Notes: generated from the sequence alone by a model not told the origin. A stretch of 44,569 bases of DNA from Deltaproteobacteria bacterium (GCA_021793275.1 JAJYTC010000016.1:1-44569); one strand, 5' to 3'; shown: positions 1-8,881, counted from the first letter of the stretch. Numbers and translations: made by a program.

Positions 1-24
1 GGATGACATCGAATGCCCTTGCTG

Positions 25-121
25 GCACCCCTTTGGGGTGCATGATGATGCGGCTTGCCTTCCGGTGGTATCGCCCTGTGGGCTCAACCACCGGCTAATG
101 GCTGGGAGCCCTGCGGGCTCC
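25..121. repeat. Three consecutive hairpins upstream of the transposase remnant
   Basis: Three perfect inverted repeats stand in a row. GCACCCC/GGGGTGC lies at 25-41. CCGGTGGT/ACCACCGG lies at 62-94 with a nested GCCC/GGGC. GGAGCCC/GGGCTCC lies at 105-121. None is followed by a T run, so they do not look like intrinsic terminators. Their role is unknown; a dispersed intergenic repeat or structures linked to the mobile element are possible. Confidence 0.55.
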
Positions 122-164
122 AATCCGGTCGTCGTTCACATGCCGCAATAAGGAGGTGACTGTC

Positions 165-1212
165 ATGGCACAGGTCTTGACCTTGAAAAGGTCATGCCAA
201 CTAACTGGGATTATACAATCTTTCCTTAGCCTTATCCCTGAAAATATTGTTCCTGAAATCAAACAATGCAATTCGGACTTTACCCGCAACCGTAAACTCC
301 CCTTTCCCAAGCTGATCACGCTTATCCTCTCTTTTACCCCCAGCGGGAAGAGCAAGGGAGTAGATATCAAATCGGGCGAGTTTTTCAGGAATGCTCAGCG
401 TAGCGGAATATGGCCCGAAGCCGTGGCTGTCCACCGTAGCGGCATTAGCGTTGCCCGCAATAAGGTTCCATGGACTGTTTTTCGCGATATTCAGCAAAGA
501 GCCGTTGATCTTGCCTACAGGCTGTGGCCACGAGATCCGTCTTTCCTTTGGCACGGGATGTCCGTTTTCGCCTTTGACGGTTCTAAGTATGATCTGCCGG
601 CAACAGAACAGATCCGTGAAGATTTCGATCCCCGAAGCGGTCTCCAATACGAAGGTAAAGGACATTATCCTCAATGCTTGGTCACGACAGCCTACGATGT
701 CTTCAGGCGTCTTCCGGTGGCAAGGAGTGTGGTCGGCACTCACGGTTCGGAGCGGGACGAAGTAATTCCTCAACAACTTTTCAAAAGAAGAAATAGTGGA
801 TTTATACTTTCGCCGCCGAGCGGTAGAAGATCATTACAGGACCGAGAAGTCGGCTTTGGAAATCGTGAAATTCCACGGCAGGACGAGCAACAGTATCCGT
901 CAGGAACTCTTTGCCGTTGTCATAATGTCAGTAATTGCCCGGACCCTGATGACGCTTACTTCTCACGCTCACACTGAAAAGGGAGCGGAATTCCAGTTTA
1001 AAAATGCCATCATGACTTTGGCGGACGAGGCGGCCATACTCGTACCGGATGATCCGCAAAAAGCAGTAAAAATATTCCCCGAGGTCCTCAATGCCATCTC
1101 ACGCGTGAGGTACTACAGGCCCAAATCTCGCCGCCCTTCTCAGCCGAGAGTCACAAAGAGGCCTCCAAACAAATGGTGCTCAAGCAGGCGGGAAAAGCTC
1201 GGGGCTTCTTAA
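165..1212 (+). pseudogene. IS4-type DDE transposase, internally deleted and frameshifted
   Basis: The first part (165 to about 776) has the N-terminal region of an IS4-family transposase, including the first catalytic Asp in the context FAFDGSKYDLP. The second part (from about 796, another frame) resumes at the conserved C-terminal motif with the catalytic Glu, YFRRRAVEDHYRTEKS, and continues to 1212. The segment that should carry the second Asp is missing and the two parts are in different reading frames, so the protein cannot be active. The ATG at 165 is preferred because a strong AAGGAGGT lies just upstream. No terminal inverted repeats were recognised, so the element is probably a dead remnant. 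Confidence 0.85.
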
Positions 1213-1256
1213 CTCAACAACATTGCCCCCAGCCCCCTCCCGCATGGTTTCGACCA

Positions 1257-2405
1257 TCACAACGATTTCAGGTTGTGCTTATTAGCCCAAGGAGTTCCGT
1301 TATCCCGCCTTTCCAGGAAAGCTCTGATAATTCTGCGATGGGCAGAAGGAAAGGCGAGTTTTTCCAGCTCCTTGATGGATGCCCACCTGAGTTGCGGGGC
1401 GTTTTCAACGGGACTGGGCGCGGGGCTGCACCCGTTGCACAAGAACGCGTGAAGCTCCACGCGAAACGATGTGTGGGAGTGCTTTACTACGCCCAGGCTC
1501 TCCAGCGGCCCCAGCCGGATGCGAAGTTCATCGAGCCATATCCGCCGAATCGCCTTTTCCGGTGAGTTGCCTTCAGGAACTTCCCCGCCCGGCAGCTCCC
1601 ACAGGTGCGGCATAAGACCGGAAGCCGGCCTCTTTCGAATGAGGACCCTGCCCTCCACAACCATAACGACAGCCGCCCTGACGATTTGCACAACGGTTAT
1701 CTTGCGGGCCTTCACGGGCCGGACGGCGGTAAGTCCTTTCCGAAAAGCGGCACAGCAGCAGGACACCGGGCATTGGACGCACGAGGGCTCTTTGGCAAAG
1801 CAAACCATCGCCCCGAGATCCATCAGCGCCTGATTGAAGTCCCGTGACCTCCCGTGTGGCAGGAGCTTCGAGGCAACGCGCCAGACAGTGTCGGCAAACT
1901 CTTTCGAACCGGACGGGTCGGCGATATCGAAAAGTCGGGCGAAAATCCGCCCCGCATTTGCGTCAACGGCGGGATAATCAGCGTTGAAGGCAAAACTCAT
2001 GATCGCCCCCGCCGTGTAGCGGCCGATCCCGGGCAGTTTTCGCAGCAGTTCAAAATCACAGGGAACCTCACCGCCATATTCACCGACCATAATCCGCGCC
2101 GCTTTTCTGATATTCCTTGCGCGGACATAGTAGCCAAGCCCTTCCCAAAGGCGCAGCACGTCGTCTTCGGGAGCGCTCGCAATGGACGCAGCATCGTGAA
2201 AGCGCTCCATCCAACGATGATAATAAGGCAGCATCGTCTTTACCCGGGTCTGCTGGAGCATGATCTCCGAGATCCAGATCTGGTACGGAAAATAGCTTGC
2301 ACGCCATGGAAGCTTGCGGCTGTTGGCGCCAAACCATGCGAGAAGGCCCTCCTGCAGCTTGCCAGGTTCCTCCGGTGGGTTGGGGAATATATCTTCTTGA
2401 GGCAT
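1257..2405 (-). CDS. mutY: A/G-specific adenine DNA glycosylase MutY
   Basis: This base-excision-repair glycosylase removes adenine mispaired with guanine or 8-oxoguanine. The 382-residue protein has the HhH-GPD core: catalytic Glu47 in SEIMLQQTRV, the helix-hairpin-helix LPGIGRYTAGAI near 124-135, and catalytic Asp148 in VDANAGR. A [4Fe-4S] cluster motif Cys202-X6-Cys209-X2-Cys212-X5-Cys218 matches MutY spacing. The C-terminal third (about 235-370) is a NUDIX-like 8-oxoG recognition domain. Homology to other MutY proteins begins only at about residue 17. The first 16 residues are encoded by a 58-bp repeat that recurs at 4929-4986, so the repeat may have supplied a new start codon. The catalytic residues are intact, so the enzyme is probably functional. 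Confidence 0.95.
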   Translation of the reverse strand: MPQEDIFPNPPEEPGKLQEGLLAWFGANSRKLPWRASYFPYQIWISEIMLQQTRVKTMLPYYHRWMERFHDAASIASAPEDDVLRLWEGLGYYVRARNIRKAARIMVGEYGGEVPCDFELLRKLPGIGRYTAGAIMSFAFNADYPAVDANAGRIFARLFDIADPSGSKEFADTVWRVASKLLPHGRSRDFNQALMDLGAMVCFAKEPSCVQCPVSCCCAAFRKGLTAVRPVKARKITVVQIVRAAVVMVVEGRVLIRKRPASGLMPHLWELPGGEVPEGNSPEKAIRRIWLDELRIRLGPLESLGVVKHSHTSFRVELHAFLCNGCSPAPSPVENAPQLRWASIKELEKLAFPSAHRRIIRAFLERRDNGTPWANKHNLKSL

Positions 2406-2415
2406 CTTCCTATTC
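2358..2415 (-). repeat. 58-bp dispersed repeat, copy 1 (overlaps the mutY start)
   Basis: This stretch matches 4929-4986 at 54 of 58 positions. Read on the minus strand it encodes the first residues of MutY, MPQEDIFPNPPEEPGK. The second copy encodes MPQKDIFPNPPEELGK in a non-coding region. It is therefore a mobile or dispersed repeat rather than part of the ancestral mutY gene. Confidence 0.7.
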
Positions 2416-2494
2416 CAGAAAACGGGAACATCTTTTACACCGGGGCAGTGACCGGAACAAAAAATGAGCGTGCATGGGGGCCGGATAGGACCTT

Positions 2495-2968
2495 CTACTG
2501 AAAATTCACATCAGACAAGGTGAGGATAAGCACCCGGTAAAGACGTTCCTCCAGGTTAGTAATGGACATTCCCCCCATACGGGTTGTGAGCCGGTTGATC
2601 CGGTTGCTGAGATTTTTTATTACCTGCAGACCGATGTTGGGGTATTGCAACACAATCTTCTCAAAGCCCCTTTTGTCAAACCCGCACACCAGTGTTTTTT
2701 CCAAGCACCAAGCTGTCACTGGATATTCGATATCTTCACTGAGCATGTTTTCGCCTAAAAAATCACCAGCTTTGCGAATATCCAGGGTAATTTCCGTGCC
2801 ATCTTCCATGACTTGACTCAACTTCACTCTGCCTGCTTTGAGCAGGAACATTTCTCGCGCTGCATGGCCCTGCGTGAAAATCGCCTCCCCCCGGTCGTAC
2901 GCCTTCCTGATCGCCCCTTCGGACAAAGCATTCTTTTCTTCGGGCCGCAGGTTCTCAAAAATCCACAA
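2495..2968 (-). pseudogene. Crp/Fnr-family protein lacking the HTH domain
   Basis: The 157 residues form a cyclic-nucleotide-binding-type beta-roll (GEAIFTQGH, FLLKAGRVKLSQ, GDFLGENML) followed by the dimerisation helix (NLSNRINRLT and NLEERLYRVL). Family members are usually about 220 residues and end in a winged helix-turn-helix. Here translation stops at TAG straight after the point where that domain should begin, and nothing HTH-like follows. The start is an unusual TTG at 2968; no ATG or GTG is available before the upstream in-frame TGA. It is most likely a truncated pseudogene, although a DNA-binding-deficient effector-sensing protein cannot be excluded. Confidence 0.65.
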
Positions 2969-3206
2969 GCTCCCGACGCAAATACGGTTAGCTTCAGGTC
3001 CTTTCCTGCCAGCTGTTCACAAAGGCATCCCATCACGTAACCTTTCTATGGATGATGATACGGCCACCAGAAACCATTATCACCATTTCAGCGTGATTTT
3101 GGAGGGAAAATTTGTGAGGAAAGAGGCCAGGGCAGCCGGATTTTTTACACTGTTCTCCCGCCCCATGCGGTGCAGGCAGAATCTCGAACTGCCCCGGCTG
3201 ATGGCT

Positions 3207-3332
3207 CTATTTTTCCTTCTTTTCCGATTTTTCTGCCAGGACTACCTTCCTTCCGCACAAATCGCGCTTGCCCTCTTCCGTAATACAAGGCTGTTTGGGA
3301 GCCTCGCCACCCCAAATTCAACATTTTGGCAT
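3207..3332 (-). CDS. Candidate 41-residue selenoprotein with an in-frame TGA at codon 5
   Basis: A textbook ribosome binding site (GGAGGTG at 3340-3346 on the minus strand) precedes ATG at 3332. Translation reads MPKC, then TGA at 3318-3320, then IWGGEAPKQPCITEEGK and on to TAG at 3207-3209. If TGA is selenocysteine the product is a 41-residue Cys-containing protein rich in Lys and Glu at its C-terminus. A hairpin (TTTGGG/CCCAAA outer stem, GC/GC inner stem, GAG loop) lies 5-27 nt downstream of the TGA, in the area where bacterial SECIS elements occur. I do not recognise the family with certainty; the Cys pattern is loosely like a small metal-binding TRASH/YHS-type domain. A decayed gene is the main alternative. 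Confidence 0.3.
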
Positions 3333-3346
3333 TTTTCGTCACCTCC

Positions 3347-3718
3347 TTTCCTTGGGACCGGTTGCGAGAATTGGCCGCCCAAGGCGTGATCGGGTCGGTA
3401 GCCGCCTACCATTATTCGTTCATGGCCGCCAGCGATCCGAGCGAAATGGAGCCGACCGTGCACGGTCTGGCGCAACTGCTTGCCGCCGATGAAGAGGTAG
3501 TCGAAGGCTGGGCCTGCCCTATCAACTTCACTGCCCAACCCCGGGAGCAATCCGGCGGGCAGAGCTTTCGTGAGGCGTTCAGACGGGAAGTTGCGGAGCT
3601 TCGCCCCTGGTACGATCTGAGCGTCCAGAAGCATGACCGAACCGCAGGGGGCGACTTTGCACCAGTGGCGCATTCAATCGCCGGTTCTGGAAAGAGACTG
3701 CGGCGGGTCATATTTTGA
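3347..3718 (+). pseudogene. Fragment of a glycine/sarcosine/betaine reductase selenoprotein B-like gene
   Basis: From 3347 the frame reads FPWDRLRELAAQGVIGSV, then AYHYSFMAAS and EPTVHGLAQLL. This is characteristic of the GrdB-like family, whose members normally carry a UxxC or CxxC site shortly afterwards. Here the similarity ends at about 3497, before that site, and the rest (to the stop at 3718) is sequence I do not recognise. The N-terminal half of the gene is also absent. The left junction lies almost on top of the ribosome binding site of the minus-strand small ORF at 3207-3332, which points to a rearrangement breakpoint. I regard this as a dead fragment. Confidence 0.55.
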
Positions 3719-3867
3719 GAATAGTGAAAGAGCGCTGCATACAATCGAAGGATACGGCGCTGCGCCGAACCGGGGCAATGTTTTTGATCCCGCTGGATCA
3801 GGCTTGAGGCAGACAGGTTTTTCGACTTGGGCAGACCGCAGGTGAAAGGTAAAAGAAGGAAAAGACT

Positions 3868-4353
3868 ATGAATCTGCAGGAAAAACTCGACACTCAAAAA
3901 AGGACGTTTGAGTCTTCGGCGCCCTATAAAGCGGTGGCGATCATGCACCGAGCGACTGAAGAACTACGCAGTTCCGGCATCATGGATCGTATCGACAGAG
4001 AAGGAGACAAGGCTCCGGACTTCACATTGCGCGATGCCCAGGACAACGCCGTCCATCTCCGGGAATGTCTCGCCGGAGGGCCGGTGGTGCTGGGATTTTA
4101 CCGGGGCAGATGGTGACCGTATTGCAATCTGGAACTGGAAGCTCTAGAGGAAGCTCATGCGGCAATCAAGTCCCCGGGAGCTGCTCTCATTGTGATTTCC
4201 CCTCAAACGGCGGAACACGCACGGGCTTTCGTCAAAATCAAAAAGCTCAGCATGGTGTTGTTGTGCGACCCCGGCAATCGGATGGCGGAAAAGTATGGCC
4301 TCGTGTTTATCCTTAGCCGAGCCACACTTTGGCCAAGCTTCAGGCTTTGGTGA
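3868..4353 (+). CDS. Peroxiredoxin-like (AhpC/TSA) protein with probable active-site selenocysteine
   Basis: The frame runs from ATG 3868 (AAGGAAAAG upstream) through GDKAPDFTLRDAQ and VVLGFYRGRW to an in-frame TGA at 4114-4116. It continues in the same frame with PYCNLELEALEEAH, LIVISPQTAEHA and MAEKYGLVF to TGA at 4351. In relatives the motif is RGxWCPYCN, so TGA stands exactly at the first Cys of CxxC, giving Sec83-Pro-Tyr-Cys86. Such proteins are thiol peroxidases or thiol:disulfide oxidoreductases of the cytoplasm. A weak hairpin (AGCT stem) lies 27-42 nt after the TGA. At 161 codons the protein is roughly 50 residues shorter than relatives, missing the C-terminal part of the fold, so the gene may be decaying. 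A point mutation TGC/TGT to TGA is the alternative to selenocysteine. Confidence 0.6.
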
Positions 4354-4412
4354 GTGCGCCGATGGCTTAAGGTATGGTAATGTATTGTTCCTGGTAAGGA
4401 TAGGAGGCAACG

Positions 4413-4889
4413 ATGAACGAAAGGTCAAAAAAGTTGGCTGATCGTCTGAATGCATTTAATGAGGAAGTGATCTCATTTGTCATGAACTGCACTGATTCGG
4501 ACTGGCAAAAGGTGGGGATCGAAGATTGGCCGGTTGGGGTAACAGCTCGCCATATTGCCGCAAATCACTACGCAGTGGTCCCGGGGGTGAAATTAATCCT
4601 CAAAGGTGAGAAGTTCCCCCCTATGACGATGGAGCAGATAACTGAAAACGCCAACCGTCATGCCAGGGAACATGCCGGGTGCACCAAGACCGAAGTCCTG
4701 GAAATCCTCAGAGACAAAGGGCAAAAGATTGTGGAATTTACGCTCGGCCTTCAGGATTGGGAACTCGACAAAACAGGCTACCTCCCGGCTTTAGGTCGCG
4801 AGTTGAGTGTTGGGCAGTTCCTCGAAAATGTTGTATTGCAATCGGCGGGAGAACATTTTCAGAGTATTAAAGCAGCCACAGGCAAATGA
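4413..4889 (+). CDS. DinB-like four-helix-bundle protein
   Basis: The 158-residue protein resembles DinB/maleylpyruvate-isomerase-like proteins, which form four-helix bundles often binding a divalent metal through three His residues. Visible features are the conserved opening WPVGVTARHIAANHY (about residues 39-53), the middle PPMTMEQITENANRHAREHAG and the C-terminal LENVVLQSAGEHFQSIKAA. His47, His52 and a His near the C-terminus are candidate metal ligands. The ATG at 4413 has a clear AGGAGG ribosome binding site. The gene follows the peroxiredoxin-like gene by 59 bp in the same direction. The substrate is unknown; members act as thiol-dependent transferases or isomerases. Confidence 0.75.
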   Translation: MNERSKKLADRLNAFNEEVISFVMNCTDSDWQKVGIEDWPVGVTARHIAANHYAVVPGVKLILKGEKFPPMTMEQITENANRHAREHAGCTKTEVLEILRDKGQKIVEFTLGLQDWELDKTGYLPALGRELSVGQFLENVVLQSAGEHFQSIKAATGK

Positions 4890-4921
4890 AATGTCCTGAA
4901 AAGAGGGCACGGGGTGGCCCG

Positions 4922-4986
4922 GGCAATGCTTGCCAAGTTCCTCCGGCGGGTTGGGGAATATATCTTTTTGAGGCATTTTCCTATTC
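4922..4986. repeat. 58-bp dispersed repeat, copy 2, with adjoining GGCAA/TTGCC palindrome
   Basis: Positions 4929-4986 match 2358-2415 at 54 of 58 positions. Here the repeat lies in non-coding DNA between a DinB-like gene and an oxidoreductase gene. The short palindrome GGCAA-tgc-TTGCC at 4922-4934 overlaps its left edge; a related hairpin lies at 13402-13426. Confidence 0.65.
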
Positions 4987-5066
4987 ATCGTCAGCTATGC
5001 GGCATTCCCATATGGCTCAGCCAGCGTTCCCTGATAACCGAGGCTATGGAATCAGCCAAAGTCGAA

Positions 5067-6620
5067 TCATCCGCCTTCGATAAGGGCGCGGCAACCAACA
5101 CGCACTTCCGCATGAGGACCGGGAACCGAGACAATCCTGCATATTCCGGCTCTGCCCAGCGCAATGCGCACTCCCTCCTGAAAACCTGTAACCGCGATAT
5201 CGGCCGCAATTCTTGGAATAACAAGCCTCGGCATGGGGTCGCAGTAATCGAAATTCATTTCATGAGCGGGGACTACGCGTTTTTCGGGCGACTCCTCGAC
5301 ACTCTTGCCCTTGATAAAGCAATCGATTGCCACAGCACCCCTTTGCCCGGAGAAAATGGCGTCGGCCACGGTTCCTTTGCCGGTGGCTATATCTCCACCG
5401 GCAAATACTTTGGGGATCGAGGTCCTTCCCCATGCGTCCGCATCGATTTTTTCCCCGGCGCATCCGAGTTCCAGGGGATACCCATCCAGGTCGCCGGTTT
5501 CCCCGATACAGTGAATCACCGTATCCGCGGCAATCCTGAACTCGGCGCCCGCAACAGGCTCGGGCCATCTTCGGCCGTCCGCCTGCATCTCGCCCAGTTC
5601 CATCCGGATACATTCCACTTCCTTCAGACGGCCATTGTCGGAAAGGTACCGGACCGGGCTCACAAGGGTGTGAATCTCAACGCCTTCTTTTTTCAGCTCC
5701 TCTACTTCACCGGCAATTGCGGGCATGTCCTGTTCGGTTCTCCTGTAGAAAACCACAGGCCAGGCCTTGAGCCTCAGCGCAGTTCGGGCTGAATCGACGG
5801 CACTATTACCACCACCGATAATCAGCACCCTGGACCCGATTTCCGTCATGCGGCCGGAATTCACTTCCGCCAGGAAGTCCGCTCCGCGAATAATCTGCGG
5901 GAGATCTTCTCCCGGTATTCCCAGTGTGCGGCATCCCTGGAAGCCAACACCAAGAAAGACCGCCTGGTAGCTTTCCAGTTCGCTTTCGGGCAGATTCCCG
6001 CCCCACCCGGCGCCCGTGCGGAAATTTACGCCCATGGCTTCGAGTCGATCGAGTTCCTGATCCAGAACGGCTTTAGGAAGGCGATACCCGGGTATCCCGT
6101 ATCTCAGAATCCCACCGATCTCCTGATGCTGTTCAAAGACGGTTACCGAGTAGTCCTTTCTTTTCAAATGGCAGGCGCAAGACAGGCCCGAAGGGCCGGA
6201 GCCGATTACTGCGACCTTCTCTTTTTGCGGAGGCGCCTGTATTATCCTGACGGGATTCCTGTGTCCCCAGTCTCCCAGTGCTCTTTCGAGCGCCCGAATC
6301 GAAACGGCGCCGTCCACTTCAGTTCTGTTGCAGGCCTTTTCACAGGGGCTGTGACAGACCCTTCCGGTGATGGCCAGCAAAGGGTTGGTTTCCAGAAGGA
6401 GTTCGTAGGCCCCCTTCCAGTTCTCCTGCTGCAGCAACTGCAATATGCCTTCGATGTCGTTTCCTATTGGGCATTCGGCATTGCAGGGAGGATTTGCCTC
6501 TCCGTAGATTGGCCGTGACACATTCGGAACATAAGCCATCGTCGGCCAGACATGCGCACAGGTATCACAACCCGAACACTTCGAATAATCCACGACCGCC
6601 TGCACTCTTACCTGCTTCAT
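5067..6620 (-). CDS. FAD-dependent, GltD-like NAD(P)H/Fe-S oxidoreductase
   Basis: The 517-residue protein resembles the small subunit of glutamate synthase and NADPH:ferredoxin-type oxidoreductases. The N-terminus has a ferredoxin-like CSGCDTC motif (Cys15, 18, 21) followed by CNAECPIGNDIEG and CHSPCEKACNR, the GltD Fe-S region. Two Rossmann motifs follow: VAVIGSGPSGLSCA (FAD) and VLIIGGGNSAVDSA (NAD(P)H), then VFAGGDIATGKGTVADAI. Two oddities: the fourth Cys of the first motif is Trp25 (CAHVWP), and the C-terminal ferredoxin module usual in close relatives is absent, with the last 50 residues unlike the family. It lies 93 bp downstream of a UbiD-type decarboxylase on the same strand, so it may supply or take electrons in aromatic-acid metabolism. 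That role is inference. Confidence 0.8.
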   Translation of the reverse strand: MKQVRVQAVVDYSKCSGCDTCAHVWPTMAYVPNVSRPIYGEANPPCNAECPIGNDIEGILQLLQQENWKGAYELLLETNPLLAITGRVCHSPCEKACNRTEVDGAVSIRALERALGDWGHRNPVRIIQAPPQKEKVAVIGSGPSGLSCACHLKRKDYSVTVFEQHQEIGGILRYGIPGYRLPKAVLDQELDRLEAMGVNFRTGAGWGGNLPESELESYQAVFLGVGFQGCRTLGIPGEDLPQIIRGADFLAEVNSGRMTEIGSRVLIIGGGNSAVDSARTALRLKAWPVVFYRRTEQDMPAIAGEVEELKKEGVEIHTLVSPVRYLSDNGRLKEVECIRMELGEMQADGRRWPEPVAGAEFRIAADTVIHCIGETGDLDGYPLELGCAGEKIDADAWGRTSIPKVFAGGDIATGKGTVADAIFSGQRGAVAIDCFIKGKSVEESPEKRVVPAHEMNFDYCDPMPRLVIPRIAADIAVTGFQEGVRIALGRAGICRIVSVPGPHAEVRVGCRALIEGG

Positions 6621-6713
6621 GGGGTCCTCCTGCCTAAAAATCTCGGATTTTTATAAATAGCCTCATGAGCAATTGCGAAATCATCCGAGTCACAATACTC
6701 TTTATCCGACGCC

Positions 6714-8181
6714 TTACTTTCGGGGTCTGGCGGCCAATGAATAACGGTTTTTGATATCCTCGTCGAGATCGACAGGCATTGTCGGTTTGTAGACCAGGTC
6801 GCTCAAGCCGAGTTCCGACCATCGCCCCCTGACGTGATCTTCCATTTCCTTTTCCATAACGATAATGGGAGGATAAACGCTGTCGTTCCAATGCTTCCAT
6901 CTCTCGAACTCCCAGTTCCGGGTCGCGTCGAAAAGCATCCTGGTCCACTTTCCACCGCCATACTTGTAAATGTCTCTTTCTTCGAGTCTGCAGCTTGGAT
7001 CGAGCACGGACCCGAAGGTCCCCGGATGTATCACAACATCGCCCTCACCGGCATTGACCCTGAAGGCGAACGCCCAGTCCAGTTGCTCGTAGTCCCTACG
7101 GATCTGCACGAAAACGTTCAGGTAGGTGCTCGCCGGCATGAGCCAAACGTCTGTCACGCCGGGAATGCCGCAGTCCTGCAAATGCCTCCAGATTTCGGCC
7201 GACATGGCGATGCACTCCGGATAAGAGTTTTCCGTAGGCCATCCGGGTCTATTGCCTTCCATGGAGCCGCGGAATATCGGATCGTTTCTGAAGGTGACAC
7301 ACTTCACGTTTATTACCGGCTTAGGGGATGCGGCGCCGCCGTAATAGCCGGTGTGCTCGGCAAACGGCCCTTCCATTTCATAGGTAGCCGGATCGGGGGA
7401 TATGGTTCCTTCAATGACGATCTCGGCATGCGCCGGCACCAGGAGATCGCTGGTTTCACACTTTACCAGCTCGATAGGTTGATTCTTGATGCCGCCCAGT
7501 ATGTCAAATTCGGAATATCCGTAATGCTGAATCGGGCTCAGCGCCAGGAATTCCACCAGAGGTTCCGCGCCATAAACACAGGCAACCGGCATTTCTTCCG
7601 ACCTGTATTGCCGCTTCGTGTAATGAACGCCCCAATGTTGCGCGCGGGCCAGAAGCGTCCCGATTTTGTTCCTCCCATTGAGCATACCCCGATACATACC
7701 CACGTTCTGCAGCCCCGTTTCCGGGTCGCGCGTCACGGTCGAGTTGAAAGTATTGATGTAGCGTCCCCCATCCCAACTGTGCCAGTAGGGTACCGGAATC
7801 TGATAAAGATCGATGTCGTCTCCTTTAAGAATATTCTGCTTGACCGGACCGGTAGACACTACTTCGGGCGCCAGGCGTCTCCTGATCCCATCGCGGTAAG
7901 CTTCGACAAGCTGCTTGGGAGACGAGTCCCTGTCCAATCCCAGCAGCAACGCCAGGCGTTTGTAATTCCAGAGCCCGGCAGTCATGACCCTTTTGCACCA
8001 GGTGTTCTTGTAGTCCTTTATGTTCTCGAAAAGCAGTGCAGGCCCCCCCAGCGGACATAACCATTCGGGTAATCGCTCCGATCTCTTCGTTCCAATCCAC
8101 CTCCGCCTTGATCCGGCGAAGCTGTCCGTTGCTTTCGAGCAGATCCAGCCACTCTCTATAATCCTTGACCCACTTTTGCAT
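6714..8181 (-). CDS. UbiD-family prenyl-FMN decarboxylase with a frameshift in a G7 tract
   Basis: UbiD enzymes reversibly (de)carboxylate aromatic or unsaturated acids using prenylated FMN. From ATG 8181, with a GGAGGAG ribosome binding site, the frame reads MQKWVKDYREWLDLLES and EVDWNEEIGAITR up to SAGG. The next conserved words (PALLFENIKDYK, then ILKGDDIDLYQIPVPYWH, NVGMYRG and EGPFAEHTGYYGG) are in the next frame, joined at a run of seven G at 8043-8049. Removing one G restores about 488 residues, the family length. The Arg and Glu residues of the active-site region (MYRG and EMEGPFAE) are present. No UbiX flavin prenyltransferase gene is nearby. The downstream oxidoreductase is probably co-transcribed. 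The frameshift could be a sequencing error, a true mutation or phase variation. The substrate is unknown. Confidence 0.85.
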
Positions 8182-8854
8182 CTCATCTCCTCCCGGCCCG
8201 GTATACTTCGGTTCAGCAACCACTCTGCCGAGTCTGTTTGACTCCCGCGGTTTTATATGAACATACGATCGTTCCCCACCCTCTGTTGAACAGATGGCAG
8301 TCGATACCAAATGGATCGAAAACCCTTGAGGTTGTCATTTCTGCTGCCGCGGTCTCGCGAATGTCTTCTGCTCAGGCTCAGATGGAAGTCAGATGGAAGG
8401 ATGTTCACAATTCACTATCAATCGACTATACTTTCCCCTACGTGCAATATTATTTTCCGCCTGTCCGCAGGCCGGCGCCACGTTGCAGAGCAAACCGAGC
8501 TTATATGCAGGCGAAGGAATTTCGGACCTGCAAGGGTGATATACGATATTCCCATTTTCAATGGGTGACCCCTTTCTTTTGCGTAAAAACAGTTCCGCCT
8601 TGGCGGTTAATTGTTTCACATAGGAGGCTATTATGAGACCATCGTATCTTCGATAGTTTCGATCATCGAATGCTCCGCGGAAGGGTCACAATGTCAGCTT
8701 ATCTCACCTCCTCCGGAATCAAATAGTAATAGCAATTACTCGACCATACTAAAATGGAGCTGAATACGACTACTAAGACCGTCATTGATTACCGAACATT
8801 GGAGGGCCGTAAAAACACCATCATACCAGGTTAGGTTCAAGATCGGGAGGGGGC

Positions 8855-8881
8855 ACATCGCGGCTGGAAGCCGCTCCAACA
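8855..8881 (-). repeat. REP-like hairpin (GCGGC/GCCGC)
   Basis: On the minus strand this reads GTTGGAGCGGCTTCCAGCCG followed by CGATG: a short GT-rich lead and a hairpin GCGGC-ttcca-GCCGC. The layout is that of bacterial REP elements mobilised by RAYT transposases, one of which is encoded at 12876-13385. Confidence 0.5.
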
